Source: Desulfobacteraceae bacterium UBA2771 (GTDB lineage Bacteria; Desulfobacterota; Desulfobacteria; Desulfobacterales; Desulfosarcinaceae). From it: a stretch of DNA of 15,002 nt. A program made the position numbers and the translations under genes. The stretch is from NCBI GenBank assembly GCA_002352605.1, contig DEIP01000087.1, positions 1 to 15,002 of the forward strand. The letters run 5' to 3'. This document shows, in pieces, positions 14,502 through 15,002 of this stretch (the stretch's first letter is position 1; each line of letters begins with the position of its first letter). The notes beneath the pieces are model-generated. The model did no database searches, was not told where the DNA came from, and saw only the letters and a list, made by a program, of their open reading frames with translations.

Positions 14502-14951
14502 ATGGCAGAGAAGATGACATACTACACAGCAATGGATTCCTACCCTCAGCAATATGAGGATACGACTCAGCTTTATAAATTCTATGATTATCTCAGGGAA
14601 GGTAAGCTGACGACCACAAAGTGCAAAGATTGCGGCGCAATACACTGGCCTCCGAGGAAGATATGCCCCGAGTGTATCTCTGATAATCTCGAATGGGTGG
14701 ATATGCCTGAAGTCGGGACGATATACTCCTACACTGTGGCATATGCTGGTTTGCCACCGGAACTTGTGGATAAGGCTCCAATTGTCTATGCGTTAGTTGA
14801 TTTTGACAATGGAGTAAGGATTTTCAGTGGCTTGGTAGATTGTGAGCCTGAAAGTGTCAGTACCGGCCTCAAAGTGGAACTGGCAGTTGGAGAGGTCCCC
14901 CCTGATCAGCTTGGAAGAAAGAGAATTTCACCGTATTTCAAGCTGGTTTGA
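14502..14951 (+). CDS. Zinc-ribbon and OB-fold (DUF35) acyl-CoA-associated protein
   Basis: A 149-residue protein with an N-terminal helix (MDSYPQQYEDTTQLYKFYDY), a zinc ribbon with two CxxC pairs (CKDC and CPEC, separated by GAIHWPPRKI) and an OB-fold beta domain to the C-terminus (GTIYSYTVAYAG, then IVYALVDFDNGVRIFSGLV). This is the standard DUF35 layout. Such proteins bind thiolase-fold partners and help hold the acyl-CoA substrate. It follows the thiolase stop by 23 bases. The in-frame ATG at 14493 lies only 2 bases after GGAGGA, so the ATG at 14502 is the better start. The pair very likely forms one heteromeric enzyme in the cytoplasm. Further operon members may lie beyond the right edge. 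Confidence 0.9.
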   Translation: MAEKMTYYTAMDSYPQQYEDTTQLYKFYDYLREGKLTTTKCKDCGAIHWPPRKICPECISDNLEWVDMPEVGTIYSYTVAYAGLPPELVDKAPIVYALVDFDNGVRIFSGLVDCEPESVSTGLKVELAVGEVPPDQLGRKRISPYFKLV

Positions 14952-15002
14952 AACTCAAGAGCCACATTTCCAAAGAAAGTCATTTTGAAGGATTGGCCCC
15001 CC

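Noticed and set aside
1..15002. CRISPR arrays, insertion sequences and integrase attachment sites
   Set aside because: No regularly spaced direct repeats, transposase motifs or target-site duplications were seen by eye.

Overview
The window looks like chromosomal DNA of an anaerobic deltaproteobacterium (Desulfobacterota, Desulfosarcina-like). This is inferred from the gene families only: a pyrophosphate-type phosphofructokinase, a prohibitin/HflC-like protein beside a Lon-type AAA protease, and a thiolase/DUF35 pair of the kind used in anaerobic acyl-CoA chemistry. No ribosomal RNA, convincing tRNA, CRISPR array or intact transposase was seen.

Layout, left to right. A PP2C-type protein phosphatase (minus strand) lies at the left edge. 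Next are an orphan DppC/OppC-type ABC permease (minus) and a divergent metal-dependent amidohydrolase (plus). Three minus-strand genes follow, in transcription order from about 9180 down to 3318: a duplicated zinc-ribbon protein that seems to start at ATT, an HflC/prohibitin-like membrane protein, and a 1139-residue protein with two AAA+ modules and a C-terminal Lon (S16) protease domain. The last two overlap by 20 bases and are surely co-translated. A likely terminator separates the zinc-ribbon gene from that pair. Upstream, also on minus, is a PPi-dependent 6-phosphofructokinase followed by a short protein resembling the N-terminal part of PEP/pyruvate-binding (PPDK-like) proteins. The latter appears to be a frameshifted remnant of something longer. 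A coiled-coil membrane protein of unknown role ends this half.

From about 11983 to 13287 there is no convincing intact gene. The stretch holds a possible decayed gene, a REP-like inverted pair, a second hairpin, and near its right end a sigma70-like promoter. That promoter drives an SCP2-type thiolase and its zinc-ribbon/OB-fold (DUF35) partner, which probably form one enzyme. These genes look more AT-rich than those on the left.

The most notable unit is the SPFH protein plus dual-AAA Lon-type protease at 3318-7680. It recalls FtsH-HflKC and m-AAA-prohibitin assemblies but uses a soluble Lon-type peptidase. I infer a membrane-tethered proteolytic complex; its substrates and function cannot be read from sequence.
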